44,855 bases of DNA, taken from the NCBI GenBank assembly GCA_002842735.1, contig PHEB01000017.1:1-44855 (forward strand), written 5' to 3'. The notes beneath the pieces were generated by a model, which was given only the letters and a program-made list of their open reading frames with translations, was not told the DNA's origin and searched no databases. Of this stretch, positions 42,016 to 44,855 are shown in pieces. Made by a program: the position numbers and the translations under genes. This DNA is from Alphaproteobacteria bacterium HGW-Alphaproteobacteria-7. Its GTDB lineage: Bacteria > Pseudomonadota > Alphaproteobacteria > Sphingomonadales > Sphingomonadaceae. Within the stretch, counting starts at the first letter, position 1. The number at the start of each line of letters is the position of its first letter.

Positions 42016-43788
42016 ATGGCTTTGACCACGACCGGGGATGCAAGCTCATCCGGTGATCTGATGACATATGGTGTTGTCGGCGTGAGCGCGGTGCTCTTCG
42101 TCGTCATCTTCTTCGCGTTTCTCATCAGGCTCTATCGCCGCGCGTCGAAGGAAACCGCGTTTGTGCGCACCGGGCTTGGCGGGGAAAAAGTGGTGATGAA
42201 CGGCGGCGCGCTGGTGTTCCCGGTGTTCCACGAAACCATGCCGGTCAACATGAACACGCTGGTGCTGTCAGTCGTGCGCAAGGATACCGAGGCGCTGATC
42301 ACGCTCGACCGGCTGCGGATTGACGTAAAGGCTGAATTTTACGTGCGCGTGCGCCCCGATGCCGAGGCAATTGCGATGGCTGCGCAGACGCTGGGCCAAC
42401 GCACGATGCAGCCTGAAGCGCTGAAAGATCTGGTCGAAGGCAAGTTCGTCGACGCGCTGCGTTCGGTCGCGGCGGGGATGAGCATGAATGAACTGCACGA
42501 ACAGCGCGCCGACTTTGTGCAGAAGGTGCAACAGGTTTCGTCCAACGACCTCGCGATGAACGGGCTTGAGCTCGAGTCGGTCTCGCTGACCGGGCTCGAC
42601 CAGACCAGCATCGAACATTTCAACGCCAACAACGCGTTTGACGCCGAGGGTCTGACCAAGCTGACCGAGCAGATCGAAGCGCGCAAGAAACTGCGCAACG
42701 ATATCGAACAAGACACCCGCGTGCAGATCGAGACCAAGAATCTCGAAGCCAGTCAGAAAAGCTTCGAAATCGCGCGCGATCAGGAATATGCGCGGCTGGA
42801 ACAGGAACGCGAAGTCGAAGTGCGGCGCGCTGCGCAGACCGCCGAAATCGCCCGCGAACAGGCCGAACGCAACCGTGAGGCTGACGCGGCGCGAATCGAA
42901 GCCAAGAAGCAGGTCGATGCCCAGCAGATCGAGGCGGATCGCCTGGTCGAGGAAGCCCGCATCGATCAGCAACGCGCGCTCGAAATCGCGCGGCAGGAAC
43001 AGCAGATTGCGGTGCAGAACAAAAGCCGCGAAGAAAGCCAGGCCAAGGCCGAAGCGGACAATGCCCGCGCCAAGGCGGTCGAGGCCGAGGAAGGCGTCGC
43101 TACCGCGCGCGAAAGTGAAATCGCTGAACGTCAGAAGAAGATCGAACTGATCGAAGCGTCGAAGCAGGCCGAACGCGATGCGATCGGGGTCAAGGTGCAG
43201 GCCGAAGCGGAGAAAGACGCCGCGACCAACCGCGCCGAAGCGCTCCGATTGGAAGCGCAGGGTGAAGCCGAGGCCGAGAAACTCCGTGCCGAAGCTGCGC
43301 GGGTGCGGTTCGAAGTCGAAGCCGCCGGACAAGGCGCGATCAACGAGGCCGCCAATATCCTGTCAAACGATCAGATCGATCTGCAAACCAAGCTGGCGCT
43401 GCTCAAGGTGCTGCCCGAAGTCATCCGCGAAAGCGCCAAGCCAATGGAAGCGATCGATTCGATCAAGATCGTGCAGGTCGATGGGCTTACCAATGGTGGG
43501 CGCGGGGCTGGCGACGGTAATGGTTCGGGCGGGTCAGGCGGCGGATCGGGCAACCTTGCCAGCGATGCGGTCGCAGCGGCGCTCGCCTACCGCGCGCAGG
43601 CACCGGTGCTTGACGGATTGATGAAGGAATTGGGGCTGGATGGCTCCTCGCTGTCCGGTCTGGTCAAGGGCGCAGCTGAGGCTGAGACGGCACCTGCGCC
43701 CGCCCCGGCACCGGCCAAGCCTGCGCCGCAAAAGACCATCGCCCGCGACAATGACGCTGACGCGTCGGCAGGCGAGGCGACGGAGTAG
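42016..43788 (+). CDS. yqiK: Flotillin-family protein YqiK
   Basis: A 590-residue membrane-anchored SPFH-domain protein. An N-terminal helix (GVVGVSAVLFVVIFFAFLIR) is followed by the SPFH domain (about residues 40-230: AFVRTGLGGEKVVMNGGALV, then LDRLRIDVKAEFYVRVRPDA), then a 200-residue charged coiled coil rich in E, A, R and Q, and the flotillin segment GQGAINEAANILSNDQIDLQ. The tail has a glycine-rich stretch (about residues 495-515) and an alanine/proline linker. Flotillins form large oligomers that cluster membrane proteins and influence fluidity. It is encoded directly after yqiJ with normal spacing. Confidence 0.94.
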   Translation: MALTTTGDASSSGDLMTYGVVGVSAVLFVVIFFAFLIRLYRRASKETAFVRTGLGGEKVVMNGGALVFPVFHETMPVNMNTLVLSVVRKDTEALITLDRLRIDVKAEFYVRVRPDAEAIAMAAQTLGQRTMQPEALKDLVEGKFVDALRSVAAGMSMNELHEQRADFVQKVQQVSSNDLAMNGLELESVSLTGLDQTSIEHFNANNAFDAEGLTKLTEQIEARKKLRNDIEQDTRVQIETKNLEASQKSFEIARDQEYARLEQEREVEVRRAAQTAEIAREQAERNREADAARIEAKKQVDAQQIEADRLVEEARIDQQRALEIARQEQQIAVQNKSREESQAKAEADNARAKAVEAEEGVATARESEIAERQKKIELIEASKQAERDAIGVKVQAEAEKDAATNRAEALRLEAQGEAEAEKLRAEAARVRFEVEAAGQGAINEAANILSNDQIDLQTKLALLKVLPEVIRESAKPMEAIDSIKIVQVDGLTNGGRGAGDGNGSGGSGGGSGNLASDAVAAALAYRAQAPVLDGLMKELGLDGSSLSGLVKGAAEAETAPAPAPAPAKPAPQKTIARDNDADASAGEATE

Positions 43789-43803
43789 CTTATAAGCCCC
43801 AAA

Positions 43804-43920
43804 CCCGTTCGTCCTGAGCCTGTCGAAGGACTGTCCTTCTGTTGATGCACCGAACCAAAGTGGAAGTGCGGCCGTTGACCCTGCGGGTCAGCTTCGCTTC
43901 CGACAGGCTCAGGGCGAACG
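43804..43920. repeat. REP-type inverted repeat pair (REPIN-like)
   Basis: CGTTCGTCCTGAGCCTGTCG (43806-43825, continuing to GAAGGAC at 43831) faces a near-copy in the opposite orientation, TTCCGACAGGCTCAGGGCGA (43898-43917), about 65 bp away. Between them TGACCC (43876-43881) pairs with GGGTCA (43885-43890). The CCTGAGCCTGTCGAAGG core is a repeated palindromic element in many sphingomonad and other proteobacterial genomes. The rest of the 325-bp gap between yqiK and galU shows no gene. Confidence 0.75.
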
Positions 43921-44113
43921 GACGAGGGTGAGCCCTGCCCCAGCAACCCGCCGCTTTCCTACGCGCCGTGCGGGTGCCAGGATCGCGGACATGACCTGTC
44001 CTGCCCGCTCCCTTCGCCGCTGCTCGAACACGCGTCAGGGGTGGGCGTTTTTCTGTTCCTGGACAGTGTCACATGTGTCTCCAACACCGGCGGTGTGAAG
44101 CGGCGAACCCGGC

Positions 44114-44855
44114 TTATCCCAGCAGCCTTTGCGCAATCGCGCGCACTTCTGCGCCCATGTCGGGCCGTGCCAGCGCAATCGCCAACGTCGCCTCGACAAA
44201 GCCGGTCTTGCTGCCGCAATCGTATCGCGCGCCATCAAACGTTACCGCGTGGAACGGCTGGGTGCCGATCATCTTGGCCATTGCATCGGTCAGCTGAATC
44301 TCGCCGCCCGCGCCGGTGCCCTGATGCTCCAGCACCCGCATCACTTCAGGCTGGAGGATATAGCGGCCCGAGAGGATCTTGTTCGACGGCGCTTGGGCTT
44401 GCGCCGGTTTTTCCACCAACCCGCGCACTTCGGTCAGCGTCGCCCCGGAACCGGTAACTTGCGCGCCGGGATCGATCACGCCGTAGCTGGAAACCTGCTC
44501 CATCGGCACTTCCAGCACGCTGATAAGGTTGCCGCCAACCTGATTATAGGCCTCCACCATCTGCTTCATGCAGCCGCTACCGCCCTCGCGCGCGACCATC
44601 AACTCGTCGGGCAGGAAGATCGCAAAGGGCTCATCCCCCACAATCGCGCGCGCGCACCAGATGGCGTGGCCAAGGCCCAATGGCACCTGCTGGCGCACCG
44701 CGATCACATCGCCCGGTGTGGCACGTGTGCATTCGAGCACCGACAGATCCTTGCCCCGCTCGGTCATCGTCTGTTCGAGTTCAAACGCGATGTCGAAATG
44801 TTCGACAATCCCGGTCTTGCCGCGCCCGGTGACGAAGATCATCTGTTCGATCCCC
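44114..44855 (-). CDS. galU: UTP-glucose-1-phosphate uridylyltransferase, N-terminus cut by the window
   Basis: The visible 247 residues are the larger C-terminal part of GalU, which makes UDP-glucose for polysaccharides and glycolipids. Reading in from the edge it begins GIEQMIFVTGRGKTGIVEHF, followed by VRQQVPLGLGHAIWCARAIV, FAIFLPDELMVA, the VEKPAQAQAPSNKILSGRYI segment, GGEIQLTDAMAKMI and YDCGSKTGFVEATLAIAL. All are hallmark GalU segments. About 45-50 N-terminal residues with the nucleotide-binding loop lie beyond base 44855. The coding frame is intact to its stop at 44114. Confidence 0.97.
   Translation of the reverse strand, partial: GIEQMIFVTGRGKTGIVEHFDIAFELEQTMTERGKDLSVLECTRATPGDVIAVRQQVPLGLGHAIWCARAIVGDEPFAIFLPDELMVAREGGSGCMKQMVEAYNQVGGNLISVLEVPMEQVSSYGVIDPGAQVTGSGATLTEVRGLVEKPAQAQAPSNKILSGRYILQPEVMRVLEHQGTGAGGEIQLTDAMAKMIGTQPFHAVTFDGARYDCGSKTGFVEATLAIALARPDMGAEVRAIAQRLLG

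Overview
The window is a high-GC chromosomal segment, most likely from an alphaproteobacterium of the Sphingomonadales (an Erythrobacter/Porphyrobacter-type organism). This rests on protein character: a 1575-residue NAD-dependent glutamate dehydrogenase, an IhfB-type HU protein, paired periplasmic amidohydrolases next to a POT transporter, a CYP153-like P450 and Erythrobacter-style small proteins. No phage, transposase, CRISPR array, secretion or biosynthetic cluster is present. It reads as core genome with many small regulatory structures between genes.

Layout. 1-5.3 kb: the 3' end of purH, a 34-bp tandem repeat, a small hypothetical gene, a Zur-like Fur regulator, dxs (isoprenoid precursors), a convergent MlaA gene and a crotonase. 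5.3-10.6 kb (minus strand): POT peptide transporter, two secreted amidohydrolases (one apparently catalytically dead) and an NnrU-like membrane protein, probably a peptide or amide uptake and processing block. 10.6-12.9 kb: an unusual stem-loop array, a YtrA-type GntR regulator, a structured leader and ihfB, a perfect parS-type centromere site, tRNA-Leu(TAA) and a tandem-PilZ protein. 12.9-19.1 kb: P450, a two-gene ABC-2 exporter, queG and a ferredoxin-reductase-like flavoprotein. 19.1-29.1 kb: NAD-glutamate dehydrogenase, an overlooked 42-residue Cys protein overlapping a TPR gene, three hydrolases (one a Tat-exported PhoD), and a compact four-gene operon of two small membrane proteins, an XRE repressor and a secreted hydrolase, all joined by ATGA overlaps.

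29.2-38.5 kb: thrS preceded by a threonine-rich leader peptide and mutually exclusive hairpins (apparent transcription attenuator), an agmatine-deiminase-family gene with an M28 peptidase, then glnE-bcp-DUF455. 38.6-44.9 kb: an M23 peptidase ending in a strong intrinsic terminator, an acyl-CoA synthetase, a yqiJ-yqiK (NfeD-like/flotillin) pair, a REP-type inverted repeat pair and the partial galU at the right edge.

The most interesting signals are non-coding: the thrS threonine attenuator, the three-hairpin element with a 34-bp perfect inverted repeat between the POT transporter and the GntR gene, the parS site embedded in a 32-bp palindrome, and a hairpin that would bury the ribosome binding site of an amidohydrolase. 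All functional calls come from reading motifs by eye; no database search was possible.
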